A stretch of 64,000 nt of DNA. Source: Parus major (taxonomy: Eukaryota > Chordata > Aves > Passeriformes > Paridae). The position numbers and the translations under genes were made by a program. Position 1 is the stretch's first letter, and every line of letters begins with the position of its first letter. Shown here one piece after another: positions 11,434-24,718 of the stretch. Location: NCBI RefSeq assembly GCF_001522545.3, contig NC_031770.1, forward strand, positions 14,125,115 to 14,189,114, read 5' to 3'. The notes beneath the pieces are model-generated. The model saw nothing but the letters and a program-made list of their open reading frames with translations, ran no database searches and was not told the DNA's origin.

Positions 11434-14400
11434 TGGGGGAAGGATTTTTCATAGACATGAAATAAATATTTGAAACCATTTCCTTTGTGGAACATGTGCA
11501 AGATGCAATACCTCACTCTTGAGCAATTAAAAACTGAATTCTCTCTCTGGTTTCCATTATTTCCTTCAAAGCTCCTCAAACAAATGCTGTTCTGTGCTTA
11601 AATGGACTGGCCACAAACATTTTAATCCAACATCAAGAACACTCAGTCCCCTTGTGCTTTACGTATTTCTCACAGTGCATTTTCCAAAAGAATTGGCTAA
11701 TATTGTAACAAATAACATGTCTTGTCTTACAAAGAAAAGAAGAAAGAAGGTGCCCATGCTGATGGCAGCAGTGGATGCCTAAAGGAAGAGCTAGAGAGAT
11801 CCTGCCTCTAAAAACACTGAGGAATTACCTTCCCTCCCATCCCCCTTGCTAGGTACGTGTGTGCAGGCTGACCCCGAGTGCCCACTTCTTCCCAACATGA
11901 ATAAATATGATGGAGGGTTTTCAGTGTTCATGTTGACAAGACTGTTTCACTGCTACATTGTTTTTCTAGATATGTGCCTGTAGCACTGGAAAGTGTTTAT
12001 GTTCCTCTGCTTGTTCGCTGCATGAATAGACTTGATCAATCTGCTCTGAGTTAGCTGATAAGAAAAAACCTCAGTGTAGCTGAATTCTGTTGCATCTCAA
12101 ACACCTAACAAAAAAATACAAAGGAAAGGAATAAAAATGAGGTGAAAGTCAAAGGAGCTGTAGCGGGGAAATATTGGTATAGTGGTCACAGGAAAATTTA
12201 TAGAGTGGGTTTGCTTTACGGGGAGGAACTAAGATAGATGTGACTAACATTCTGCCTCTTTTGAATAATTAAAAGTCATCTAAGCTGCACAGTAAATGCA
12301 AATGGCAAAGTCAATGTGCCATTTATCTCCAAAGTTTGCTGCTCACTGGAGTTATCATTCCCAAGGACTTTCTCTCAGCCTTACAAGGCAAGGTGTGTGA
12401 TTGTGCTATAGAACCAACCCTCCATTGCACGGGATATTTCCAGGTGCTAAGTGCCATGGGGTGCTTCATGTCTGGCCAAGCTGCCATCCTCTATAGACAC
12501 AGAATGAGATGCCCTCATGGGTCAAGTGGAGCTATACCCTCAAAAGAAGAGGTGCTGACTGGAGTCTCCAGTCTGAAATTACCTGTGAAGTTTAATTTAC
12601 CACCCTGTTGTATTTATCTCTGTTACATGATCCAAAAATAAAGTGTCAGTTCCTGCAATCACCTGAAAAAAACAGGAAGACTGCGACCAAGGACTACACA
12701 AAGGAGTGGACTATGGGGAGAAAAAAAAAATAAAAACAAAACAAACCAAAACAACCCATATTATCTGAGGTTAAAAGTTTCAGGGATTTTAATCAAAATG
12801 TATGAAAAGCTACTATACCAATGTGTAGTAAGAATCTAAATCCCCCCCAGCTAGACTGGTGTTGAAATCCAGGACCACAAAGGGTTGTTGAAATCAAAAG
12901 AGTTCGGGCTGACAGAAAGGTCTGCCCAGAGGGATTCTAATTAAAGATTAAGACCTTATATTTCAAGCTCACATCTCTCAGGAGAAAACTCCTTTTACTG
13001 AAGACCATAATGACTAATGGTCATGTTTAGACCGTGTTTTGGCAAAGGACATCACATTCACCATTTCACCTGTACTTCTTCAGGAGTATTTTTCCTCTCA
13101 GTTCCTGGCAGAGCAGAGATGAGAGACAACTTACATTTTATTCTATGCTGTAATATTACAAGACTTAACAAAATCCTCTTATCTTTACTCTTTCTACCAG
13201 CACATTTTGGACAACTATGACAGCTTTGACTGACCCCCTACAATACATTCCTTCCCTACCCCCTACAAAACATCCCTTCAGGTTTCATGTTCTTTCTTTC
13301 TCCTCCATTTGATTTAGCATAGATTCCTTTGGTTCTGCTGAGGCAGCCAGGGAGAGGCACTGTGGTCCAGCAGATGCAGGACCAGCTCCCACAAGAAGCC
13401 TTGACCCCAGCTGAGACAGGGTTCTGCAAAAAAGCCAATGGCCCCAAGACAACAAACTGCTGGTAGCTTGGAGCCTATTTTTACTCTTTCTTATTTCAGA
13501 CTCCTAGAAACACTACATGCCTACAGCTCTCTTACCTAGAGTAAGCCACTTTCATGTTTCTACATCCAGTTCTCAACAGGGTGCTGCATTGATTCATGAA
13601 AAGACAGTAACAAAGACATCATCTCAAGCATTTAGTGTGCTGGAGCATGGAGCATACCCATTATCTGTCCTCTAGCTCACACTGAATCAGTACCATGCTG
13701 GAGTAAACACATCTTTACTTCTCTTTTTTTGACTTGGACAAAAAAAAAAAGAAAAAAGAGCCATATTTAATGTGTCATTTTTTATGCTAAAAGCAGAATT
13801 ACATCCAGTATTTATTCCAAAGATTTCACTAATATCTAAAAAAGAGTGCTGGACGGAGTGGATGTTTCAAAGAGGAAAGTGTTATCCCCAGGATTATACA
13901 CTTGTCTACAGGTCCAGCATTTCTTTGGCTTAGATGTTCAGAAGCAGCTAAGGATCTTTGACATTTGATTTCTAGAATGCTCAGCTGGAAACAGGTTAAA
14001 GGGCTTTGCTCCTCAGAGACTGGGTGATAAAATACTTGTCAAAAATACAGCTCTTCTAACACGGCTCTTCATCTGCACCGCATAAAGCAGCTCCTGTCCT
14101 TCCAAAAGCTTGGCCCTTGTGTGTCATACAACAACCACAAATTCGCAGTCACACCACAACTGCACCCCTGCCTATAGAGCTAAACCATGGGGTTGATATT
14201 TATGCCTACAGACCAATGCTGGGCAGCTTGGTGCCCTGCAGAAGGGAGCCCTGCCCTCCCAGCACACACACAGTAGACCTGCCCGTCCCAGCTGCATCTG
14301 CCTAATCTCTCTGGAGGCCAAACAAGCTGGTTAGAACTTTCCTACAATTTTCCACAAAGCCTCCCAGAAGCTGTAATTCACCCTATAAACCCAGTATAAT

Positions 14401-17400
14401 AGAGGAGATCTCTAGCTGCAGGCAGCAGGTTGAGGCACATAAATCCTGCCCCTGCAACACACACAGTAAATGAATCCATCAGGAAGCAGGCTGTGGAAAG
14501 TCAGGGGATATCACCCATAAAAAATCTGAGACAGCAGCAGAAAACCGATGGAGCAATTACAAAAAGTGAAGAAAGAATAACTTCACAGCACTTCAAAGTG
14601 TGCTTCAGTTCATTTCAAGGAGAGAAATCTGAAAAAACAGAAGGGAAGAAAAAGCCACCCCCAAAAAAGCCTAAATGACTCACCCCTCTCCACTAAAATA
14701 GTATAGTGATTTAAATAAAGCTCTATAACCCATTACTGAAACTATTATTTCCCTGCAAAGTTGCATTGTGAGATGGGCCTAAAAGCCATCTGCTTGATTT
14801 TCCCTTCAGATCATTTATCAAAAGACATTTTTAATGTTTTAGCCTAACTAGTAAAGACTTTTGAGTTTCAGCCAATAGGCGAACCCAGCTGAGTAATAAG
14901 GTGTCAGTGCTGTGCATAATCCTTCCTCGTGCAAAAAAAAAAAATGCTTTTAAAGTTAATAGCAGCTGAAAATAGAGGAAGGAAATGAAAGTTTGGGAAT
15001 TAAACCCTCGGGGCATCCCTACCTCTCTACCTACAGAGGAGGCATGGGATGGATAACGATCGTCTTATTGCTGTCAACATATGTACACTGAGGTCCGTCC
15101 CCGACAGGCTGTGCAAATCAGGCAAAACCCATTCCTCCATTTAAGACTTCCACAGAAGTACACAGGCATGCTTTATACGCCTTCTGTTCGAAACAGAGAA
15201 GACATAATTAAATTGAAGTAGCACGCAGAATATCTGGTAAATATTTCCTTGCTGTCCATTAATCTGGAAAAGCGAATGGAGGGAAGGATTTGGGTAACTA
15301 CAATATTGTATATTGTAGCCCACAGAGGCCCAGGTTGCTGGACCTTACACCTGCTGGACATTACACTTGGGTGCTGTTTAGCCATCTGACAAGCACCAGT
15401 ATTTTCTTTCATTTCAATGAGTCCCCAAATGATTAAGCTTAGCACACCAGGGCTCAATAATGTGAAGCAATGGAAGGATTAACATGCAGCAATTTTGCAT
15501 TGCTTTCCATACGAGCCTCTCAAAGCATATACATAAAGGTTTAATTAAGCCTTGCAGTGCCCACATGAAGTAAATAGGTATAATTAAACCAATGCAAGGC
15601 TTCATTACTAAACCCAGATGCAAAGGGCACAGCAAAATATTTTCTCCTGCAGATCGAACGGGGCACACTGAAGATATTGCCACTCATCTGCTGATGAGCA
15701 TTCTTCCCCAGCCAAAACATCATGCTGGTGTTTTGAGTGTGAGGAGTGAGACCTCTCACCACTCATGCTGTCCAAAGACCATGCCTCTCCACACCTTTGC
15801 TTAGTACAAATCAGCAACCACATGGTCAGTAGCCAGCAGAAAGAGCGAGTCATTTTATATCAGCATCAAAAGTCCCACCAGCTGCTTCCCTAGGATCACA
15901 AGTGAAACGCCTGTGACCAGGCTAACACTGCACATTCATCAACTAAATTGAAAGAAAGGTGTATCAGCCAGATAAAAAGTCACTTCACTGTAGCTAATCA
16001 CATTTTACGCTCAAATAGGGCCTTAAATCCCAAGCAGTTCTGAAGAATTCAGCAAAACTCACAAATCACACAGTGAGCCAGAGTGACATTTATAACTTGG
16101 CAAAGCAAGAGTGACCCCAGGAGACCCAGAACAGTTTGTGCCAAGTTTGTGTACATTTATATAGGTACAGGTGCATGCACAGACATGGACAGCTGTGGTT
16201 TACCAAGACACTGCAAGATGCAGCCACAATGTAAGACAAAAAGAGTAGAACAAACCCACACGAAACCTCCATCCCCATCCGGGCATTCAGCAACACACTG
16301 CAAGAAGGAATCTGGCAACCATGCCTGGCCCTCTGCTCCTCCTCAGAGCAGACACACTCAAAATCTCAGCTTCTGTCACCAATCTTCTTGAAGATTCAGT
16401 CCATGCAACTCATCAGTTCCCACCTTGGGAAAAGATTTTTAACTGGAATATTCTTTCTTAAAAAAACACATTTTCTACAATGCCTGGGAAAGACTGGCAA
16501 AAACTACCCTGTGATTTTTTTTTAGCTTCTGATTACTAGACTTCTCACTGGGTAGAGACTAGCTAAGGTCTCGAACCTCTGAGATAGTTCAGCCATCCAA
16601 GGACTCTGGTACCATGACTTTTTTAATCTGGCTGATTACCACTTAACATCGGTGCTGGAGACCGTGGAGATTGTGGAGGCTGTGTCATGTTTAGTTAAAG
16701 AAAAAAGATAAAATGTTTGAAGCTGTAATTTCAGCCTTTAAGGATGCCCTTCGGTATCCTTGCAGCATTGCAGGGATCCCAGTGTTCAAGGAAGATATTC
16801 CACTCCCTCTGACCTGGCAGTTAATTAATCTTTGAAGAAATCTATCCCCTCACACACTGAGGAAGAGCCAAGAGTTGATGAGGACAAAGCTTTGAAACCA
16901 GAGTCCTCCTGCTGGGTGAGGAAATGCAAATTATTCCCAGGTGATGGGTAAAGGAATGAGGAACAGGTTATATACGATGCCTGGTCAAGGTAATACTTTT
17001 TTATTATTGGACAAAATATAAACCACTTATTTCATTCATCACTCACCTTTAGAGAGGGGGAGAGCTGTGCCTGTTCAATTAAAAAGAAACAAAAGAACAC
17101 AGTATGATAAGAGTATGTGCAGCCCCACCACAGCAAGTCTTGCAGTCATTGTTTTACATTGAATAAAATATCGGCCTTTTATTAAGTCTATTACATTTCT
17201 TAATTTGTTTTAGACTGTGTTCACTTCCTTGTTATTGTTTTAAATTCACAAGGGATAATTTTAAACTAATCTTCTCATCTTTTGCAGAAAACCCTCATCA
17301 ATAAGCACTGAAAGGATGATTAAAATATCACTCCATGTAGAACAAACTAAGTCAAAATTACTGTGGGGAGTAAATTACCCTAACAGAGATATAATGTCAA

Positions 17401-20133
17401 TGCCTTAATTTTGTGAAAGATTTATTATTGGAAAGGAAAAAGAAAATGTATCCTTAGTGCTGTAAGCAGGTTTTTGTCAAAACAGCTTTTTTGAACAGAT
17501 AAATAGCGTGGTTTGGTTTAATACTTCCTCATCCAGAGTGAAAGAAAAACTCAACATAGAAAAATGCTAACAGCCTTATCAGTGTCCCAGGGATGCAATG
17601 TCCAAGTGTCCAGAGCACCTGAATTTGTCTCTCCAGGCTGCAGGGACGTGGTTGTACCAGCTCACTTCATACTTGTCCCTCTCATGGAGCTCTCTGCCAC
17701 CTCTGGAGCTGCTGTCTCTGCCCAGGAGTGTCCCCATCCCTGCGACCAGCCCAGCTTCTCCCGGGGCTCAATCCCAGCCTGTCCAGCAGGAGCTGCAGCT
17801 CCCCGGGCTCATTGCACTCAGCCCCTGTTCCTTCCCTGACATGAGCCAGAACTGCCCCTCTTCAGCCACGGTCACAGGGCTGTACATCAAGCTTCTCACA
17901 TTATTTTAACACTGGTTTAAAAGAGAGGGTAATGTGGTCCTAAAATATTCTGGCAACAAGGCACTAAAGCTGAACAGCTCCTGGGCTCATCTTCCATGAT
18001 TATCCTTGCACTGTGTTTTTGCTCCAACTACAAGCAAGCAACAGCCTGTAAATCTTGGATTTTGCCTTTTATTTTTCTTTTTTGTTGCTTTTCTTTTTAT
18101 GTATCTTTTCATTCCCTCCCAACAAATGTTCATTTATTCTCTTGAAACCCTTCCAGGATTGCCTGCCTAGTTATTTACCTTTGATTTATATGGAATCAGA
18201 GATACTTAGTATCCTTGTCAAACTAATTTTTGAAATTTGCTATATTAACCTATAATCCTTAAGGATATTTTTATTTCTTTAATCCAGATATGAATATTTG
18301 AATTCTCCAGCTATCACATCATTTGGTTCTCAGGTAAATTCCTTAAGGATACTTCCTCATGTTTTCACATTTCTTCCTTGTTCTAACTAGGTGGCAAAAG
18401 TAATGACAAAATTGAGCAGCCCTTTACTGATACAAGATAACACACCTTGAAGTTTAGTCTGTTTTTTACAGACTCCTCGAGTTAAATTTTTATACCCATT
18501 CAGATCTGATGCATCCTTCTTTATCCTGCTGCACTTAAAACATATTTATGACAAAAGAAAGTCAAATGACCAATATACTTCCAAATCCTGCCAGCTGCTG
18601 TGTTTGTAAACTGACCAAGTGCTAATTTAGCCACAAAAGCAATTTTCAATAGATTTTTCTTTTGCTGTTATACAATCAAACAGATCTCTCTGATGAACAG
18701 CTGATAAACACATAGGGCTGGACTGACTTAAACACTGTCAAATATCTGTCATTACAAATCATCCTATAAGATAAAAGCAAAAGGCATGACAGCCAAAAAT
18801 TAAATTATTTTCTTTTGCCTAAATTTTCAGTCTAAACTGTGTTACTCAGTTATTCTAATGCAGTTTCTTGGTGGTCAGCAGTGCTGCAGAAGTAGAACAG
18901 GTACTCAGACAGATCCTGCCTCCCACCAAAACACTGGACAAAAAGAGCAGCACCTTGGATGAAGTAGAGAGAGATAAGCAGACCAATTATGCTCCACAGA
19001 GGGAATTCCCAGGAGAACCAGTGATGGAGCCATGGTGTCCAGTGCTTGTCTCAGCAGTGAGCTTACTCCTGTTCTTCACCTCTTGTTCCACACGGATGTC
19101 CCCTGCCTTGGAACCTTCCTGCTTTTGATACATTGAATTTTCCCACTCTCCTCTGTGAAAAGAGACACATAATTCATTTATTTATTCAACAATGTCTGAT
19201 GCTTCTGCTGCAAAATTACCCTTTCCATTTTGCAGAATCCCTGTTGCCTCATTCACTTCTTATTCTTTATCCACTTGAAATCCCTCTTATTTATTTTTAC
19301 TTCTTGTCCAATTTTCATTTTGTCTTCTATCTTTCCCACTCTTATGGCTCCTTTAACATTTTCCAGTTTATCTTGTAATTTTTTCAGATCACCTTTAAGT
19401 TCAATCTTTCATAATTCACGTGTCCTTTGCTGCCCCTCTTCCCACTTGAAAGTCACAGTTATCTGCATTATTTTGCTTTCACAGCTCTCATTGCAGAACA
19501 ATGGCAAAATTCCTATTGATTTCAGTGGAAATGGGGCTCTTGGAGTATTTATGGCCTTGCACAACACACATAAGCCCTGGGCAGGGGGAGACAATGTAAT
19601 TAAGCAATCCGGGATGACAGCCCACACTGCGCTGCCGATTAATGGGTGTGCAGCGTGTGTAATAAACGTGAGCCTCTGGCACACCTGAGGTGAGCATTAA
19701 TCAGCCCTGTGGTACAACCTGAAAACTCTGATCATTATGAAATGGGTAGTTTAAACATTAAAATGCCCTTTTTTAAGTGATAGAAATCATTAATCAGAGC
19801 AGAGATCTACTCCTGTGTCCATGACTCCATCAGGCTGCAGTGACTTTCCATCACTGTTCCTCTTTATCCTGCAGAAAGAAAGGGTGGGACACAAGAAAAT
19901 AGACAAAGTACAAGCTGCTTTCCCACCTCACCTGAGAAGGGGTCTGTTTGACCCCATGGAGGGCTCATTTGTCCCATCACCATGCCCCTGAGGCTTACAG
20001 GAGCTCCTGCCTTGTGCCACCATTCAAAGAAAATGTGGTCATGTCACAGCCACGAGGTGATGACACTGGATCGCTCAGAGAGGTGCTCTGAGTGTGACCA
20101 CACTGCAGCTCAGGCGCTGCCTGCACTCCTGTG

Positions 20134-20177
20134 AGCTATCAGTTCTCTCCTGTTTGCACAAGAGAGAACTGATAGCT
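20134..20177. other. Near-perfect 44-nt hairpin (inverted repeat)
   Basis: The left arm AGCTATCAGTTCTCTC (20134-20149) and right arm GAGAGAACTGATAGCT (20162-20177) are exact reverse complements over 16 bases. After a C/A mismatch the stem continues for three more pairs (TGT with ACA), leaving a four-base loop. The structure is too short for a typical microRNA precursor. No terminator or mobile-element context is visible around it. Confidence 0.95.
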
Positions 20178-21837
20178 ACTTTCAGAGTCAATCTCCATGG
20201 CTCTTAAATTCATTATGCTGGGAATCACAACCCTGCTGAAACAGTATTGAGCCTGATTTGCACTAAGGATTATGTGAGGTACCTCATCCTCCTTGGAAAA
20301 CCCAGCACTGCATGCACCTGCTGACATCCCCCTCACTGTTCCCCCACGTAGCTCAGGGCTCACCTGTAGCCTCTGGTGCTTTTTAGACCAGACACCTCCA
20401 GATTCACCATCTAATATCATTTTCCTGCAGCATTAGCCTCCCAGATGCCTTCTAATGGGCAGACCTCCTACTCCTACTGCCTGTGTGCTCTGCTGTGGCC
20501 ATCTGCAGAGGTGGGGAGGAGGAGAGAATCCAATAATGGGTAATGGTGAGCCTGCAGGTGTAGCACCTGCCATAACACCCTCTGCTCCATGCTGCACCCT
20601 CTAACACTTTAGGACAAACCTTCTCCCACCTCCCTCCCATCTCCTACCAGAAAAGCTGTGCTCAGATGGTGAGAGAGGCTGAAACCCACACCCCCACACT
20701 GGGGGCTGAACTGTTCTCACTGGTGTCCCAGATAATTCTGCTCTAAGTTATCAGACCTCCTCCTGTGAATCAGCTTTTGAGTAGCAGACAAGATAAAAAA
20801 GAAGCAAGCAAGAACAGTAACCTGTAGAGAAGCAGATCTCATTCAACAAAGACTGAAGTACTCTGTTGTCCAGTGCTTTTCCCCAACACAGGGAGCAATG
20901 CAAAAAACCCAGTCCTCCAAATTCCACACTTGACTAAATAGCTTCTTTCTCTCCATTCGCATTGGGAAGGGTAGCTCAGTGCTATGTTTGTTTTCCAATT
21001 TAAAGCCCACACCAACACGTTCCAAAAGTGTTGGCATTTTCATTTTGTTCAACTTAATGGAGGGTGACTCAAACCTTAAGCTGTTTGATTTTGGAAAGCA
21101 AATCAAATATACAGTGCAGCAGAGGGTGAGGAATGCTACAGCTCTGTACCAGAGACATTTAAAAGCAAATTTCTCTGTTTCCCTTCCAGAACAACTCAAA
21201 TCCCCGTTCAGTTCTGTTGTATCCATACATTTCCTTTCTGAAGGGACCTACCACAGACATCCAATAGCTTCACATGCCTGCCATTTCTTTCTTTTCTTTT
21301 ACTTCTGTGAATCACTGACACTTCCAACTCCCTCAGAGCCAAAATGGCACACGTGTCCCTATCTTTTCTATGTGTAAGCACAGCCAGAATGGCCACAGAG
21401 CACTGCAAGAGATCTCAGCTCTCATATACAGGAGGTGTTCCTCCTCAGTGCTGCAAAAAGTGCACAAAACCTCACTTGGCCCCTCAGGCTTTTTGCACAT
21501 GTAGCAGGTTTCCTACAAGCTGGACACTGATGTATCCCACCCCATCAGTCCCTTTGCTGCCATGTTTTGTCATGCAGGTGAGCAGGTAAGTTGCAGACAG
21601 TGATGATTTTTCTTTTTTGGTAACAATAGGCTTTGCAGATCTGTTGCACAATTAACCAGGCTGGATCCCAGCAGCGATTTGGGGGTATATAATTTTTTCC
21701 CCCACCTGCAAACTGAAATGTTCTGGGGAAGCAGTGGAACATCAGAGACAGGCACCAGAGATTTTGTAAGTAGACTGAAGCTCTCTGCTTTCATCAGGAG
21801 AAGAAATATTCTAGAAGAAGGGTATGTGCCAAAACTC

Positions 21838-22036
21838 GTTACTGTGAGGGTGGCATTGGAAAAGTCTTCCCAGAGAAGTTGTGGATGCCCTTGGGGGTGT
21901 ATAAAGCCAGGCTGGATGAGGCTTTCAGCATTAGACCACTAGGTTTAGTAGAAGGTTTCACTGCCCATGGCAGAGGGGTTGGAACTAGAGGCTATTTAAG
22001 ATCCATTCCAACCCAAACCATTCTATGACTCTATGA
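21838..22036 (+). mobile_element. CR1 LINE 3' end fragment
   Basis: The segment reads in sense as the terminal part of an avian CR1. Recognisable pieces in order are TTACTGTGAGGGTGG, CCCAGAGAAGTTGTGGATGC, a GCCAGGCTGGATGAGGCTTT-like block, GCCCATGGCAGAGGGGTTGG, and the terminal CCAAACCATTCTATGACTCT followed by ATGA. It is 5'-truncated, as usual for CR1, and untranslated. The left boundary is approximate; weaker similarity may extend some tens of bases upstream. Confidence 0.92.
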
Positions 22037-24639
22037 ACCAGAAACAGGAATCGAAGCATTTGCATCTCAGAACTGAATCCAGCAATATACAAGAGACTAG
22101 GATAGTGTGCTTCATACAAAATAAAAACCAGAAACAGCAGGTTTTGGGGGCTCAGCAGAGCTTTTTCATCTCTAAATCACATAACCAGCTGGCAGCTCTG
22201 TAGCTGTGCATGAGGGGCAAAACTTGCCACAGTGCTGAGAGGCAGTATGATACAGAAACCTTCTCTGGAGACTCTGCTCTGGGCACAAAGGGAACTGCAC
22301 ACCCCGGCATGGCCTCAGCTGCTGGTGCAAATCAGAGTTAGCACTAAGGGAACCACTGCCACAGAACGAATGCACATCACCCTCTGGCCTGTCATTTAAA
22401 TGGCAGCATGGGAGCAAATAAAGGTTGAGGCAAGTGACTAGCTAGAATTAGATCTGGGAGGATTAAAGGCGAAGCCCTACTGAAGACGACAATTTCCGAG
22501 TGTCTCTTTGTTCAGCCTTTACCCATCTAATCTGAAATACTCAAGCCTATTTCAAAGTATTCAGTTTTGGTTCTATTTAAAAAAATAAAAAAAAAACATA
22601 AATGAATCACTCTTTTGGCTGTGACAGTCAGCTCTCCAGCTAGTAAGAAAATTTCAGAAGTTTTTGTAGTAAATAGCTTCCAGCAGAGAATGATTAGCAT
22701 GAAGATTGATTGTGTGATTTGCCGTAGTATATGGTAAACGTTTTCTGCAACTAAATAGGAAGAGCATGATCCTACTCTGTGGGAGGGCTGGCTTTAACTG
22801 CTCAGAACATCCCAGGGAAAAATAGGTGCTCTTAAAAAACTATAAAAGAAGTACTAAATAGTGTTTTCTCTTTCCACTGCGGAAGGTCAGGATGACCTAG
22901 TGCTGTTGCGGTAACATTTTTAACTTAGAGGATGATAATTACAGGTACATTTCCACCTCCAGTGCTAAGAGAAAATACCACACTTGGTATTAATCACACC
23001 TTCAGCACCAAGCAGTTGTGTGTGTGGCCCCCAGGGTCTTTCACTGGGACCAGCAGACCTGTGGCAGTGGTGAAGGCAGCTCTTACCTGGGCTCTCAGCC
23101 CTGTACAGCGGAGCTGTGCTTCCACATTCACCAGAGCTACACCAGTGCTGTATTATAAAAAACGCAGGTATCCTCAAATGCACAATGAACTCCTAACAAT
23201 GCCCCAGATCCTCGCCTCTTTTCACCAAAATGATGAAAAGCCTGCCTTCTACCTACCAAATACGCAACTAGACACCCCCATCATGTATCTGTTCAGCCTG
23301 TTCTCTTTAATGAAAATATATTCCAGAGAAAAGGCTCCCACACTGTCACTCAGAACAAATATGCAAAATTAACAGCGTATTTCAAGATCTTTGCAGGCAC
23401 AATCCCATTTTCTGTGATGGAAAGAGCCTATTTTGGAGGAAAGCAAGCAGTGCTCTTGCCTGGGGCTCCAGGAAAATGTGCAAACCCTCCAAAGTATCCT
23501 TGAGAAAAGAAAAGGACCCATCTGTCTCAGGTCTCCATTTCTCACAGCGCACAAATAACACTTCCAGAAGCAGCCTTGAATCATTGGAGCTGCTTTACTG
23601 CATCACTCATGCTGCAGCACTGCTGAGGAGAGAAGTGGGGCAAGGCTCCATAACTGAGCAGGGAAAAAAGTTGCTGCAAAAGAGTCCTTTAATTTCTCCC
23701 CCATCTCTCCCACATTCTAAAGTGAAGGGAAGGGGCTGCTCAGAGTTGGGGGAGGAGATGGGCTGTGGGCAGATGCTGGAATTTAAGACAGTTGTTTGGC
23801 AGCGGGTAGCTTTTTGTAAAATGCTCCATGACTCAGTCCCATCTGAGGCTTTGCAAGCAGAGGAGAGACTCAAGAACACTTCAGTCATTATTTCAGATTC
23901 CCAGACTTTCAGACAGAGGCACATGCTCAAAAATCCAACAAAAATATTATAATTACTGCAGCAGAGACCCTATAGGGGATACTAAGGATGATTTCCCTGT
24001 CTGGTTTTTCATTTCACTTACGCTTCTATAGCTGGTAGTATCTATACACTAACATTATTCTCCTTTCTGCTTTAATTTGGGCTTGGAGCTGCCTTAAAAT
24101 GATTTTATGCTTTCTTAAAAGGCTGTGTTACTTCCAGCAAGAGATGGCTTTTACTGAGAGCATTTCCCCCAATGACTTTTTAATCTTCCTACCCTTGACC
24201 TTTCAGTTCAAAATATTAAACAAATCACAAGCTCTTACTTGTATTTATTAGGCCATTAAAAACCAAACCCACCTTTTCCCAAACGCTGTGTGGAAAAAGG
24301 GGAGCCCAAAGCAAGAAGGTCTAGATAATTATAGTACTAAAGACCAAACACATGTGAATTATTCCTGTGACATTTTCCATTCTTGTTGCCATCTTCATAA
24401 TGAAAATGAGGTGCCAGAAGCTTCATTCCCCATACCCCAACTTTATGTGATTTCAGTTATGGGCTACATTACTTTGAGGTTTTTCAATATTTGGAAGCTG
24501 GGCCAGCTAGCCATTCTCCTAAATTTCTGACTGCAGACTTAACAACCCGTGGAGAGGAATACATTTCAAGACTCAGGTTCTCAGCCTATGTAAATGCACA
24601 GATATGGAAAATCTTATACCAAAGCTCTTCTGAGCACTG

Positions 24640-24718
24640 TGCACACTAAAAGGCAGCACACAGAGAAATCTAGAAAGTGCACACTAAAAGGCAGCACACA
24701 GGTCAGAGATCTAGAAAG
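24640..24718 (+). repeat. Tandem duplication, 38 and 41 bp
   Basis: The unit starting TGCACACTAAAAGGCAGCAC is present twice in direct contact, at 24640-24677 and 24678-24718. Both copies end in ATCTAGAAAG and differ by a few bases just before that end. The near-identity indicates a recent local duplication. Confidence 0.95.

Larger units (their letters stand above)
10555..21837. other. Intergenic DNA, no gene recognised
   Basis: No coding sequence can be supported. Reading frames are short and mutually overlapping. Besides the T tract and hairpin listed separately, there are minor A-rich runs at about 12721-12755 and 13740-13757. Two blocks, about 15400-15700 and 19590-19800, are rich in TAAT and ATTA homeodomain cores and lack recognisable repeat sequence. 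They are plausible noncoding-conservation candidates only. Confidence 0.6.

Noticed and set aside
20134..20177. The hairpin as a microRNA precursor
   Set aside because: The stem of about 20 pairs with a four-base loop is too short for standard processing, and no mature sequence is recognised.
23476..23952. 158-codon plus-strand frame
   Set aside because: No domain and overlapped by a 107-codon minus-strand frame; best explained by chance.
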